NCBI GenBank assembly: GCA_023053545.1
Contig: JAKZAN010000005.1
Location: forward strand, 9,052,001 to 9,116,000
Length of the DNA stretch: 64,000 bases
Origin: Lepidurus packardi
Taxonomy: Eukaryota; Arthropoda; Branchiopoda; Notostraca; Triopsidae
Direction of reading: 5' to 3'
The first letter of the stretch is position 1. Each line of letters starts with the position of its first letter. Positions 19,918 to 33,708 of this stretch are shown here, one piece after another. Made by a program: the position numbers and the translations under genes. The notes under the pieces are model-generated. The model made no database searches. It saw only the letters and a list, made by a program, of their open reading frames with translations, and was not told where the DNA came from.

Positions 19918-22900
19918 ATGAGTGCAATGGCGGTTAGGCTTGTTATTATCTCCGCAATGACACTTCTCTTAATGCAGTCTGCTCATCACGCCCAGGGTCA
20001 GGAATCAGGGCGACGGAACATGCCCAAGGTAAATCTTGAATGGTAGATTCATGACTGCTATATCCGCTTCCATCAATGTCAACCTTCTCTTCTTCAAAGA
20101 CAAAAGCATCTCCCAAGGTCGATGAAATAAACTTAACCTCTAAATCATTTGAAAAACTGGAATTCATTCTCCTCATGATAAATGCATCTTCGGAAGAGAT
20201 TTTTACTTAAAGATTAGCTGGACTAATTTTTAAGATTAGTTATGGTTTACTTAACTTAAGTATTACATTGTTCATTACCATCTTGTCTTTCTTTCACAGC
20301 CTAGATCACATAGGTTAAGTCCAGCTGAAGAACTATTCATCTTTGGTCCTAGTGCGGGTCCAGGTAAGAAAAAATGGACTATCATTTCCTTTTTATTTAA
20401 TGCGAAGGCTTTATTCAATCTGAACACTGAATACTAAGTTAACGAAAACCACGCCTCTTGTAACCATTTCCGCGATGACATTGCACTGGCTTTTCCCAAA
20501 TTACCCCCCCCCCCCCCCCAAAATCATAGCGAGTTTGAACCCCCAACCCTACATAAAAGGGGCAGGTTCAAGGCTTTGTAATGAAAAAAATTTTCTAAAA
20601 AGGCTAACATTTTATTACCTTGTCCAGTGCCTGAATACGATGTCATATCCGCCCCATCTTCATCCTCCCCTCCTGTTATCCGTCGCAAACGCTTTACGGA
20701 GTTGCTGGACCAGCACAACGTGAGCTTCGAAGCATTAGGACGCAGGTTCAATGTAGTGCTCCACCCATCACCGGCTTTGATAGCCCCTCATTTTGCGCTG
20801 GTGATCCAGAATGGTTCCCGCAACGAAATTCTGCAAGACATTGCTGGAGCAAAAGATTGCTTGTACCAAGGTACGGTTACCTATGGGTCCAGTACTCGAC
20901 AAAAGTACCCAGCAGCGTTGGATTTATGCGACGGAATGGTATAAACAATTATCAAAATCTTTATTTCAAAAAGACTAAGAAATATTTTTCTAGCGAGGAG
21001 TTCTGGGTAGTAACGGCGAGTACTATGTGATTCAGCCTCTACCCGGCCAACGTCGTCGAGAACGATCTGTAACAGACCATAACCACATAAGGCATGTGGT
21101 ATACAGGAAAGTGGCGGAAGCAATACCTTGTTTGAGGCCAGAAGTACCTATTTCTACGACGGAAAGAACTGTACCGGTTTTTCCAGCACTGAGTGTTAAT
21201 AGAACAAAATGGAGACGGGCCAATCGGACGAGAGTGAAGAGGTCTAGTAGGGAATACGTGGTGGAAACGGCTGTCTTTGTAGACCGGGACCTCTACCGGC
21301 ACATGGCGACGGTATATCCCACCGACACGGAGCAAGAAATTACACGGTTCGTCCTAGCGATGATTAATGCCGTAAGTATTTTATGTTTATTTTGTGGATT
21401 TTCGCTAATGTAGCATATTTTCTTGTCAATTTTTCATTAGCAACAGTAATACCTGCTTTACTTCTGTGCTATTTCTGCGCCATACTTCAACATTTTGTAC
21501 CTTTATTCCAACGTCCCCTATTTATGCTTATAAAAAACCGTACTTAATTAGATATCTAAATGAATATTACTTACATAATATTTATTACGTTACATAGGTA
21601 AAGTAATATTATTTACATGAGTTATATAGCAATGTGCTATTTACATGCCAGATAACTTATATTCGTTGCGTCATTTTTTGTCATTGGGGGATCAGTCACC
21701 AATAACAGCCAGATGGCTCTGTAGAAAAGAAGTACACAAATAATTTCAATGTTTTTTATCACGTAAAAAAGGTCCAATTATTGTACCGGGACGATTCGTT
21801 AGGCAGCGCAGTCCATTTTGTGTTAAAACGCCTGGAAATCTTGACCACAGCCGATCCCGTGACGTCTGGTTGGACCTTAACGCAAGAACCAGACATTGAT
21901 CAGTACCTGAGTGAGTTTTGTCTCTGGCAACGGGATAAAAATCCCGGTTTAAATGGTGATCCTTTACATTGGGATCACGCCTTGCTGCTTACTGGCTTGG
22001 ACCTCTTTGCTGTGGATAAACAAGGTCGTCTCAGTGATCAAGTCGTGGGTAAATTCGAAATTAAATGAATCTAATAATCACTATTAAATATTCCAATCAA
22101 ATTCCATAAAGTACACCTAAATAACTTCCCCATTTTAAACGGATTAGGACTCGCTCCTGTAGCTGGAATGTGTACCCGTACAAGCAGTTGTACCATTAAC
22201 GAAGGCCGCCATTTTGAAAGCGTCTACGTCGTCGCCCATGAAATAGGACACAAGTAATATCATGTTTTGCTTTCAAAATGTATCTAAAAAGAAACTCTTA
22301 TCTTTGTTTCCTGTCTTCTATGTTCATATAGCTTGGGAATGCGTCACGATGGAGTTTCGGCTCACAATGACTGCGACCCAGGAGGGTATATAATGTCTCC
22401 TACGCTGGGCAGTGGAAAAACCACGTGGTCTCCTTGTAGTAGTCGATACCTGCAGCAATTTCTAGAGTAATAAAATTGATTTTCAGAGATCCTTCATTAA
22501 TTGCTTATATCCATTAAGATCCCCGCAAGCTCAGTGTTTAAGAGATGGCCTTTCAGGCCCCGCCCATTTGGATCACAACGCCGAAGGGCTTTTACCTGGT
22601 GAACGCTTTGATGCAAATCAACAATGTAAACAATTTTGAGTCAAAACTCAACAAAGTTTATTTTTTAAAGTTCATATCAAGTTAACTTTTATTTACTTAA
22701 GGTATACTTAAACATGGCAAGGATAGCGCCCACTCGAATGCCAGACAACCTTTAACGGAAATTTGCCGCGATTTACACTGCCGGAAGCAGCATGGCACGT
22801 GGACGTCACATCCGGCCCTGGAGGGCACTACATGTGGCCCTACCATGGTAATTTAGTGGAATAAGCAATTTAAGCAATCTGAATAGGGAAGAAATACCAC

Positions 22901-24774
22901 GCACCAAGTATTTCATTGTTTTCTTGTTGGTAACTTCTAGTGGTGTAGGAGAGGAAGATGTACGGAGAAAGCATCTTCGCCTGTCCCTTTTAGCCAAAGC
23001 AGTCTGTTTGTACCGCTCGCAAATGCGCAATGGGGAGCATGGGCTCCTTACAGTGACTGTGCATCCGGTTGTTTGTACGGAAGCGACGGGTTATTATCTA
23101 CGGGCAGTACTGGCCTAGTGTCCTCTAGCCGAAAGTGCTTAGATGAGAGGTAAACCAATTAAACCCACGAGTTTCCTTGTAATGTATTGAGTCAAAACAA
23201 CCTAATTAAAGTAAACAAATCATCCCTTATTTTTTATATAAAAAGGGGAGAGGTCAGTTTGCGCTGTGCGGGAGGCGAATCACGTCACCAGACGTGCAAC
23301 GCAGTTAAAGTAGATATATAATTTCCCCTTTAATGGGAAATCATTAAAAAGTAAAACTGTCATACCTTGAAGGAGTGTACGCGCGTGAGGAAAATCACGC
23401 TCCAGGACTTTGCTGACCAAATTTGCGAACGTGCTTCACGCTATGACGAAATGTTAATTGGCAAAGGAACTCAACAAGCCAGTCACGATCGTAAACCCCC
23501 TTACGAAAGCGAGTTTTTATCAATACAAGCCACAATTTTCTTTTCTTTTTTTTGTAACAGCTTTACGCTCTTGCCAAGTTTGGTGCTATAAGAAGGCCGG
23601 AGGCTCAATAAGTTTCGGTTGGAGTTTTCCAGACGGCACCGCTTGTTCTACCTCACGGAACACCCCATCCTTCTGTGTCGCCGGTACTTGCCAGGTACTT
23701 CACAGCACCATCTATTCTTAATAAAAGCGTTTTGTTTCTCTTAATCTTGGTTAGGAATTCCAATGCGAGAGTCAAAGTCTTTTTAGACTAGCCGACGATC
23801 TATGTTATGGGACTTACCCCTCACCGCCACGTCCACCTGGAGTACTGACACAAGTGTCCAATTACTTGGATTCCCGGATTTCTATCTATGAAAAGGACCC
23901 CGATATAATCGTTTTCTCGAGTACCGCCTACGAGCCTTTCCCGTTAAGTAACCGGATCGCCATTATCGATGATACCTCACCTTCGCTTTACGATCATACT
24001 CAAATGATTCCTGCTCGGAGAAACCATCCTAAAAATATGCCCATGATCGGTACTCCTTCTCATCCCCCTCCGCCATATTTGTCACCGCCAGAGAGCAAGA
24101 ACCAACCGGAAGCGCCTAATCGCAACGGGTTGGTGGCGGCTCAAGGAGTCAATGGGCATCCATGGGGTCCATGGGTACCTGTGTCTTCATGTCGACGCAA
24201 TTGCGTAGAAAACAGCATAGGGTTCCGGCTGGTCAGCCGTCAATGTCAAGCAAATGTCCTGGAATGCGAGGGAAACGCATCCGGGGTCCAAATCTGCTAT
24301 ACTCAGCCGGTAAAACTTTCCTTTCTCTCTCCGTTTTCTAAATAATGTGGGTTATTATTTATTTTTACCCAATGTTTTTATTTTTATTTTGTTTTTTAAA
24401 TTAAGTTCTTATATTTTATTAATATTTTGACTGACCTTTAACATTAGAATTGTACCAAATGGGCGACTCCAGCTGAACTGGCTACCGAGAAATGTCAGCA
24501 ATTGCTACCTCAATTGGAAGGAGTAATTACAGGCCGTGGACTGCAAATGATTGGTAAATTTAAGGAAAGAAGGAAAGTAAGGCACGTAACAAATGTGAAA
24601 ATTGCTCAAACAGATGACCCTGACCGAAATTGCAGAGTAGCTTGCGAATTGCGGAATCCAAAGTCAAGATTGCAATATCACTACCCAGTTGAGGAGACTT
24701 ACTGGTTCCCTTTTGGGACACGTTGCCTTGGCGGTTACTGCGTCAGTGGTAAATGCACCGCTGTAAACCTCTGA
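19918..24774 (+). CDS. ADAMTS metalloprotease, secreted
   Basis: Secreted zinc protease of the extracellular matrix. Fifteen exons join in frame to 1013 residues: 19918-20028, 20300-20363, 20628-20938, 20994-21371, 21772-22048, 22148-22253, 22332-22466, 22519-22625, 22702-22847, 22941-23149, 23246-23309, 23373-23490, 23561-23694, 23755-24309, 24448-24774. Domain order: signal peptide (about 1-25), prodomain, furin site RVKR (242-245), reprolysin domain with zinc motif HEIGHNLGMRH (411-421) and Met-turn YIMSP (M437), disintegrin-like domain (about 461-545), thrombospondin repeat from WGAW (576), Cys-rich domain (SCQVWCYKK, about 679), short Pro-rich spacer, and second thrombospondin repeat from WGPW (857). 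The last exon ends in a second Cys-rich-like unit (NCRVACELRNP, then TRCLGGYCVSGKC). All catalytic residues are present. The paralogue is not assigned. The intron 23491-23560 is very short, and its splice was chosen to keep the Cys-rich frame. Confidence 0.93.
20504..20519 (+). repeat. poly-C tract
   Basis: A run of 16 C within ADAMTS intron 2. It is a simple-sequence tract likely to vary in length between individuals. Confidence 0.8.
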
Positions 24775-27700
24775 TTACGCACATGTTTCCAAATTTGACA
24801 GAAAAAGTTCGCAACTACTTTTGACGGGGAGGAAAAACTCACCTTTCATGTCCATATCATGTCGATTGCTTTTTCATTACAGTTTCGCTTAACCCCCCTC
24901 CTCCCCCAAGGCCAAAAACAAAATGATCTTTTTTGTTACGGTTTAATTGGCTCATGATTGTTGAAATAAAAAGGAACTCCAAAGACTCCCCTGATCCCTT
25001 TTTATCCATCAAGACATAATTACTTCCGGATGTTTAATTGGGATCTTTTTTTATTAATTGGTAGCTGTGAGGGCGACCTCGACCCACTCAAAATAGTAAA
25101 AACTGAACGTCTTATGAAGGGTGTCCTTCTAATTCTGTATATTCAACAAATTTATCACTGTTACATAACCGAAGCTGTTTTCAAGAAAGCTCTGGAAAGT
25201 GGTAGCTCCGTATGGTAGCTCCCTTGAAATTATGCAATTTAAACACTATGTTTGGCAAGAGATACGAAGCATTAAAGCAATTAATATTCTAGTAAGGCGT
25301 CTGAACTTAGAAGTTGCGTTTTGTTTGTGAAGAAAACCTTTCCGTGTGGGTCGATAATAACAACTTTGCTCCGTCGGTAAATGTTGGAGAAAACCCACTG
25401 CTTTCACCAAGACACTCTAAAAGTCTTTAACACGCGCTCATAGAAAGTATAAGGTAATTCCCCTTAGTCCATTATTGTATAGTACCCCGTATATTCAGAG
25501 AAACTGACTCACCTTGGAAAGACTCGGCAACCACGAACACCATCAATTTTATTCTAAAAAAGGCGTTCGAACAGAAGAGGCGTAGACAGAAAAGAAGGAA
25601 TCCCCCAACCACCCAGTAACTTATTGGCTATGAATAGAATTCCGGAAGTAAAATTAACCGACAAGAACGAACCCGTCACTGACTTGGCGATGTATTCCAT
25701 GAATGTCGGGTTGACCGGTTGGATCGTGCTCCTTTCCATTCCAGAAAAACCCTTTAGCCAGAAACCCACTTGAATTCATTTCAGTCTGAGACTCTTAAGA
25801 AAGGAAGGTGCGTACTGTATTGTTAACTGGAAGCCCTTGAAATACGCTGAACATCCATCAATACCTGTACTGTGACTCAACCCCCAATGTAACATATTGT
25901 AGAAATATACCATCTTCAAAGGATTTGCACCTGAAGAGAAAATTACACAAGCAAGGTACACAATTGTAAGCTACATGATATGCTAGGTTAAGTTAGATTT
26001 GGTAGGTTACGTTAGGTTTTAGTCAGGATCTTTGAAACGTCAGGCTCGTACTTTCTTGTTCTAATAATCTGGAGTAGCAAAATAGTCTTCATTCGTTATA
26101 CGCCATATGGCTTAGCAATAGCACCGATCATGCCAGTATGTAATCCAAAAACAGAAAAGATTACGTAAAAATGAGATACAGTTATTATCTTATTAATATA
26201 TGTGTATATTCATATCTTCTGGACAATGTCCCCATGTAAAGTAATGTCTCAATGCATTCAATTCCCGAATTTCCCTTCGTTTCACCATGGTGATGAATCG
26301 AACGTCAATTGCTGCATCCCGCGTATGTCATTTGCTTGTCATTGGGTATAGCAAAATGGGGGAAGTTAACGAGTACTTCATTCAATTCGTTTATACTCCA
26401 GAAAAACCCCACCGAGTTCCTGAAAAAAAAATGGATGAAAATTACGGTCTACATGCTTCCCATCAGGGAGTTCTCTACATTGATTAAAACTAGGAAAACC
26501 ACCGGGGTTTAAAAAAGACCAGGTTGATATATAAAGACCAGTAGCACAAACTAGGACCAGTTCAGAAAATACAAGTGTCACTAACAGTCAACCAAGTTGA
26601 ACATTCCCTAAACAAGAAAAGCAAGATCCCCACGGCCCTTACGAACGTAAGTAAAGTAGTGACATTGCCATCGTGGCAAGGGTCCAAGTTGTTGTTTTTA
26701 GTTGCCAGTTGCCTGAATACCGCTTTCTTTCATTGTGTTCTTTCACCTCCGGCAAACTCGTTCTTTCTTAAAATTTAAGACGAAACCTTGTGACGCCAAA
26801 AGATGCTGAGAGATCCGTGACGTAGTCTTTCCTGCGTCACGATTTAGCCTCTTAGACACGCAATCGGAATCATGTTGTCCATTCTTAGTACCTTATACCT
26901 TTACGCAAGTCATCCTTTCGCTAGAAATCTTAATTCTACGAGCATAAAAATGAGTCGATTTGACATCCACCTTTTGTTACTGGGTTTCAGAATTTTGTGA
27001 TATCATGGGCAAGAAGGCTCAGGTAACCAATGTGGGACTTCATATCCGGTGTGAACACTAGTCAGCCTGATTCGTGATTCATGAAATGCGAAAGGAGAGG
27101 AAATTGCCTTAACTAGGCTTAATTACCGCACTCACTCTGTAAACCTTATATGGCTGCTTTGGCTTACCGAAAGAGCTAACGAACTAACTAAAGCTCGAGG
27201 CTTTTTTTTCCTTGAAAGTAGCATCTCTTTGGCATCTTTTATCCCAAAAACCGGAATTCGGCCCTTGCATCTAGCAGTTTCCCCTTTTTGACTCATGAAG
27301 AGAAGGGAAAAAGCCAGAAAAGATCCTTTTTTTTCATAATTCCAAACTTTTTGTCATAACTTATTCCTTGTCAAAATGATTAGACCCTCGTCATGTAATC
27401 TGAGTCCGACAAACAGAACACGAAGCAAATAATTTTTTGTCTCAACTTCAATTTGCCTTTCTTCCTTAATTATTGTTCTATCATAACCTTCGGATGGTAT
27501 TACATCAGTTTTAAAATCTCCCTGCAATCCATCTTAACTTCCTTACAAACTGACACTAAATCATTAACGTGTTGTTCATATTTGTTTTACTTATAATTTA
27601 TTCTCTTGTTTCCGTTACTCATTAATTATACAGTAATGCAAAAACTTAGTTCAATTCGGGTACTTTCGGAGGACAGGTTTCAATGACACTGATTCGAACC

Positions 27701-29420
27701 GGTCCAGTATTCCTAATATCCTGCAATGATTTCATGAATTATTCACCGAAACTTTCTCTTCTAATTGAAAAGTTAGGCCTTTAGAGAATTAATAGATTTT
27801 TTCGTCTAAAAATTGTAAATCAAAATTTAAAGCCTGCATGGACTACTTTGGCTAAAAATCTTGGATATTACCTGATCTTCTTTGCAGAAGCGGGTTATAA
27901 AAAATGCGGAGTGTGGACTGGATCTGTCAGCCGTAAACTGCCTCCTCTCGAGAGCTCTACTTGTATTTGTTGAAAATATTTTTTCCACAATTCTAAGTTA
28001 TCAGGGCTGCTGAGACTCAATACAGATTCGACATCTTGCTGTGACAGGCTCCCCACGCAGTTTTAAGTTGACAATTATTTTCGTTCACCCAAATCATCAC
28101 GGGTGGGCCTTTTTCCCAGTTCTTCTGCCACTTTCGTGACAATGTGGGTACCATGGTCTAGTCCAGTATGCTCCTTTTTTCCCTCTAGACTTGTCAACCT
28201 TCTCCCTAACCCCGAAAAAGAAAGTCAATTAAAGAAATATTCTTGTCCTTTCCTTTCGCCGGAAATTGTTTTAGTTTCGGCCGGGGAATCAGTCAACAAA
28301 AGAACGCAGCAATAATACTCACCCCCTCTTCGATGAGTCTTAATGAAAAATCTTCTAGCTTCCGAAGGACAACACAAAAGAAGGGTACATAACCCAGTTC
28401 TAATTTCGGGTATTTTGGCTGCCGCGGCTCGGTTGTCTCTACTCTGAAGATAATCTGGAGAATGTTCTGAATGCAGCGAACGTTGTGAGGAAACCGATAG
28501 TACCACTTGACTTGCCTTTTGCCACCCTCACCAACACCCAACAATAACACAGGTTTTGTAAAAGGGCGGCAAATTTGTTTGTCCGTTTACAGGATTACAG
28601 TAGGCCCCTTGCCCTAACTTGACCTTTCGCCATCTTCGGCAGATGGTAAGATTTTCTTCGGTCCAAACAACAAAAACTGTCGTAAACAGACCTAAAAAAA
28701 AAAAAAAATAATGCCCTTGATTTTGTAATGAAAACTAACTTAGCGTTCGGTTCAAGATTGATGTCTTACTTACTGTTAATTCAAAACTTCATGGGGTTGG
28801 GGTGGCTCACAAAATTGGAATGCTAAACAATTGACTGATTTGGTTAACAAAGCTGTTTTTAGTCTTGCGACGTAAACACCTCTGAAACCATAAATAGTTC
28901 GCGGTATCTAATTTTGGAAGAATTCGAGCCATTTTGGTTTAGTCACGCGGTAAAAAGGGTTCAAATTCCAGCTTCCGGAAGTGGTTTATCATCGTTGTAT
29001 GTTGTTAAATGCCTATTCTTTGCGGAGGAGGAATTTCTCAATAGCATCCTACGCAGTTTCATTTAGACAATCTTTTGAATAAAAGTATCATGATTAAGTG
29101 GGTTTTCCTGGTATTAGTCGTTATAAGGTCACTAGCAGTGACTAGTTTCATCTTGATTTGGGTCTCCAAAAGAACTAAAGTTATGCGTGTCGCATTGTCT
29201 TGTGCGAATCTGTCAATTTGTGCAACTTGTTCGAATTGGTAAGAATAAGTTACTTACTTGGTCAAATTACCTTAAAAAATTTACTTTAAAATTACTTTTA
29301 AAAATTTTTATTACTAGTACTATTAAAAGTTACTATCTAATATTACTATTAAAGTTACTTATTTGGCACAATAATGGGCGGTACCTTAAGAAGCTGAAGC
29401 TTGGGAAACTCCCTTGCCCG
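24775..29420. other. intergenic, ADAMTS to ITP
   Basis: No gene supported. AATAAA at 24965-24970, 190 nt after the ADAMTS stop, is a good poly(A) signal. Degenerate TTAGG-like units (GTAGGTTACGTTAGGTT) lie at about 25984-26022. Short open frames on both strands at 25.5-26.6 kb show no recognisable domain. The DNA just before the ITP promoter, 29.2-29.35 kb, is rich in TTAC and TTAAA. Confidence 0.45.
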
Positions 29421-29422
29421 GC

Positions 29423-29450
29423 TATAAAAGCGTCGAGCAACTGGTTTCAG
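29423..29450 (+). promoter_or_regulatory. ITP core promoter (TATA + initiator)
   Basis: TATAAA at 29423-29428 in the context GGCTATAAAAGCG is followed 20 bases later by TTTCAGGA, an arthropod-type initiator with A at 29449. A 5' UTR exon of about 29449-29583 with donor AAG/GTATAT would then splice to the coding exon at 29774. Motif spacing is right for a focused promoter, common in neuropeptide genes. The exon limits are inferred. Confidence 0.55.
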
Positions 29451-29773
29451 GATAAGCAATCGTGAATCCTCCAGTGAGCCAGTTGCAGCTTATTTTGCGG
29501 GTGATCCAAGTTTGTAGTGGCACTTTCTTCTAAAGACGTTATTTACCTAATCTCGTTCCCATCTGTCGTATAGATAAATTAAGGTATATTTTTTAAAAAA
29601 AACATCTTCTAGTGTATAAACAATTTACTGCGAAGTACGGAAAGCAGGAGTGATTGATTGTAAAAATTCCGGTGCCCATTTTTGTGATTTCACGAAAATA
29701 AGTCCAATTAAATTATTTTTTCAAGAAAAAAGAAGTTAATGGTTATTCTTTTTCTACATTTTGATTTATGCAG

Positions 29774-30890
29774 ATGATTTCTGAACGTAAGAACGTCATT
29801 CTGCCCATCATTCTGGTTTTGGGCCTCATCGTGATTAGCAGCATGCTACCCAGCACGGAGGCTGCTTCTGTGTTATCGCATCCGCTCAGCAAACGCTCTT
29901 TTTTCGACATCCAGTGCAAAGGAGTCTATGATAAATCTGTTTTTGCCCGTTTGGATCGCGTATGCGAAGATTGCTACAATTTGTATCGTGATCCCGAGTT
30001 GCATTCCTTGTGCAGGTAGGCAAAAGTGACTTCAGTAAATTCCTTAAATTGCCCGCATATGATATATCTAACAAAAAGATTAAAATTTTCATATACGACA
30101 TGTTTCTGAACGAATCTAGGTCACCTAGTATAACTAACCCAAGTCAAGTTGTTCTGTCTGGGGTAATGAGTGAGTACACGTATAACCTTGAAACTGTTTT
30201 CTCACAGGAAAGACTGTTTCACCAGCAAATATTTCAAAGGCTGTCTTCAAGCTCTGGCCCTCGACTACAACGAAGATACGGTTAAAGATTGGATCAAGAC
30301 TGTCCACGGAAGAGTCCCCTTCTAAGAAAGAATCTCTCTGTTTTTTTTTTTTTTTTTAAAAAAAAGCATAAATGAAGCGCAAAATACTCCTCCTCAAATA
30401 CTCAAAACATAGGTAGAGTTGTTTTCCCGCCGACAAAAATAACCGCCAAAAAAGCGTGTTACTAAACCACGAATCGCAGCTTGATACTTACATAACCCTA
30501 ACGCCTGCCAGGACACAGGCGACACCCACAAAATCGCATGGCTCATTTTTGATTCGCTTTGCCATTTTCTGACTAAAACCATTAGAACTTTTGCATGAGG
30601 ATCGTAGTTAGATCTACTACGCTTGCTTTGAAGGCCAATTGGTTAATCGACAGACCACATTTGCCTCCACTACGCCACATAATTGCATTATTCAATCGTA
30701 GTTTTGCCTACCTTTGCCAAACGATTTGAACGAATTTTGTTCATGAGGTTCTAATAATTTTTCATTTTTTCGCTTCTACAGGTCTCAATGTTTCGGTAGT
30801 TCTTTCTTCAAAGGATGCCTGGAGGCCCTGCTATTACGAGAAGACGAGACCAAGTTTAATGACATGATTGACGTCCTTGGGCGGAAATAA
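29774..30890 (+). CDS. ITP: ion transport peptide / crustacean hyperglycaemic hormone family precursor
   Basis: Neurohormone precursor of the CHH/ITP family, controlling ion and water transport or metabolism in arthropods. The common exon 29774-30015 encodes a signal peptide ending near STEA, a short linker, the dibasic site KR (40-41) and mature SFFDIQCKGVYDKSVF, continuing to HSLC. It is then joined to either 30208-30325 or 30782-30890, each completing an Arg codon. The distal form is 116 residues with mature peptide 75 minus GRK, leaving 72 residues with a C-terminal amide, the usual ITP size. The proximal form is 119 residues and not amidated. All six cysteines are present in both. An in-frame ATG at 29768 precedes 29774 but overlaps the acceptor (TTTATGCAG), so 29774 is preferred. 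Poly(A) signal AATAAA at 31275-31280. Confidence 0.95.
30208..30325 (+). CDS. ITP: ITP-long alternative terminal exon
   Basis: Encodes KDCFTSKYFKGCLQALALDY and on to KTVHGRVPF, then TAA. It keeps the fifth and sixth cysteines and the YFKGCLQAL core but lacks an amidation signal. This matches the long, non-amidated ITP-L / pericardial-organ CHH type, whose exon in arthropods lies between the shared exon and the amidated exon, as here. The acceptor is CTCACAG/G. Confidence 0.9.
30782..30890 (+). CDS. ITP: ITP amidated alternative terminal exon
   Basis: Encodes SQCFGSSFFKGCLEALLL and on to FNDMIDVLGRK, then TAA. The final GRK supplies the amide donor Gly and a dibasic cleavage site, giving an amidated Leu. 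The acceptor is CTACAG/G with a pyrimidine-rich tract. Mature length in this form is 72 residues. Confidence 0.92.
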
Positions 30891-32040
30891 GATTCCAAAT
30901 TATTTTAAATTCCATAGTTTATGAGAAAGTCTTCAAATATCGCTTTACTTTTACGTAACCTTTTCCCTTTCCCTAAGTGTGAGAATATCGGAATTAATTC
31001 TAGTCATTCTGTCATGCTTTGGTGCAACCTTTTTAAAACAGGACCTCCATTTGCTCCTGTTGTTTATGTAAACCTGCAGGCGTTTCCTACTTCCGTTCGC
31101 AGTATTCCCATACCTTGATATATTTATGTTTATTATTCAAATGTATGATGCTGGAAACAGGTGGAAATGATCTCACTTACTTAAAATTGTAAGCATTGCT
31201 ATTTATGAACAAAGATCTAATGAAACGGATGAATCAAAGAGTAGCTATGGAGTTTTATGTTGTCGACATTTTAAAATAAAGCTATATATAAAGAAATATA
31301 TGATATGCCATATCGTTTAAAACTTATACCCGACATGTAGATAAATATACGAACTTTAAAACGTTTCCTGAAAATTATTACGTATTATTTGTCACGAACC
31401 GAGAGAAATGGTATTAAGAAAATGAACAAAATTCAAATTTTGAAGGAAATTATGATCACTGATTAAAGCGTGAACCACGCATGGCGAAATAAAGGAACCG
31501 GGAACCACTAAGAAGATTTTCTCACTTCGCAGTTTGCTGATGAGGTAGGTTCTTTAATCATTGTTTTCTTGGTTTGTTCGTTGGAATCTGGTAGTGTTTT
31601 TCGCCAATTTTTTTTAGCACGTTTCACACCTGCGCTTGCTGAAGTTAATGCAAGCTTTGCTTGAATGCTCACGCATTGTTTTACGTGTGCCATAACCAAG
31701 GTAACTTCTTAAATAACTCCCATTTTTATTCTGCCGATTTGTTCGGAATTTCATTTGTCCGGAAATTTAACTTTTCAAACTCTTTATTTGTAGAAACTTG
31801 AGCAGCGATGGTTCGGAAAAAGTAGGACCTCGATTTCCACCCAGTTAACTGGACTTTTTGATCCCAAGAGGGAAAGTTTGGGTCTTGGATGGTCTCAAAT
31901 TCCCCATACGTCTAATTTTAATTTGTAGCGCATAAAGTCAGTTCAACCCTGGCTCTTAAGTACTGTTCTAGAGCCCTCGTTATTCCTAAACCGGCTGGTA
32001 TTCTGAAGTTTTAAACAGCCGAAACTTCCCTGAGAAGGCT
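30891..32040. other. intergenic, ITP to LKB1
   Basis: Holds the ITP 3' UTR (AATAAA 31275-31280) and presumably the LKB1 promoter and 5' UTR. No other feature was recognised. A 61-codon minus-strand frame at 31508-31699 has no known motif. Confidence 0.45.

Positions 32041-33708
<1,668 letters not shown>

Noticed and set aside
29768-29773. ATG CAG as start of ITP
   Set aside because: TTTATGCAG reads as the 3' splice site; the ATG at 29774 starts a normal signal peptide.
31508-31699. Short Lys-rich minus-strand frame before LKB1
   Set aside because: Too short and without motif or signals; kept out of the annotation.
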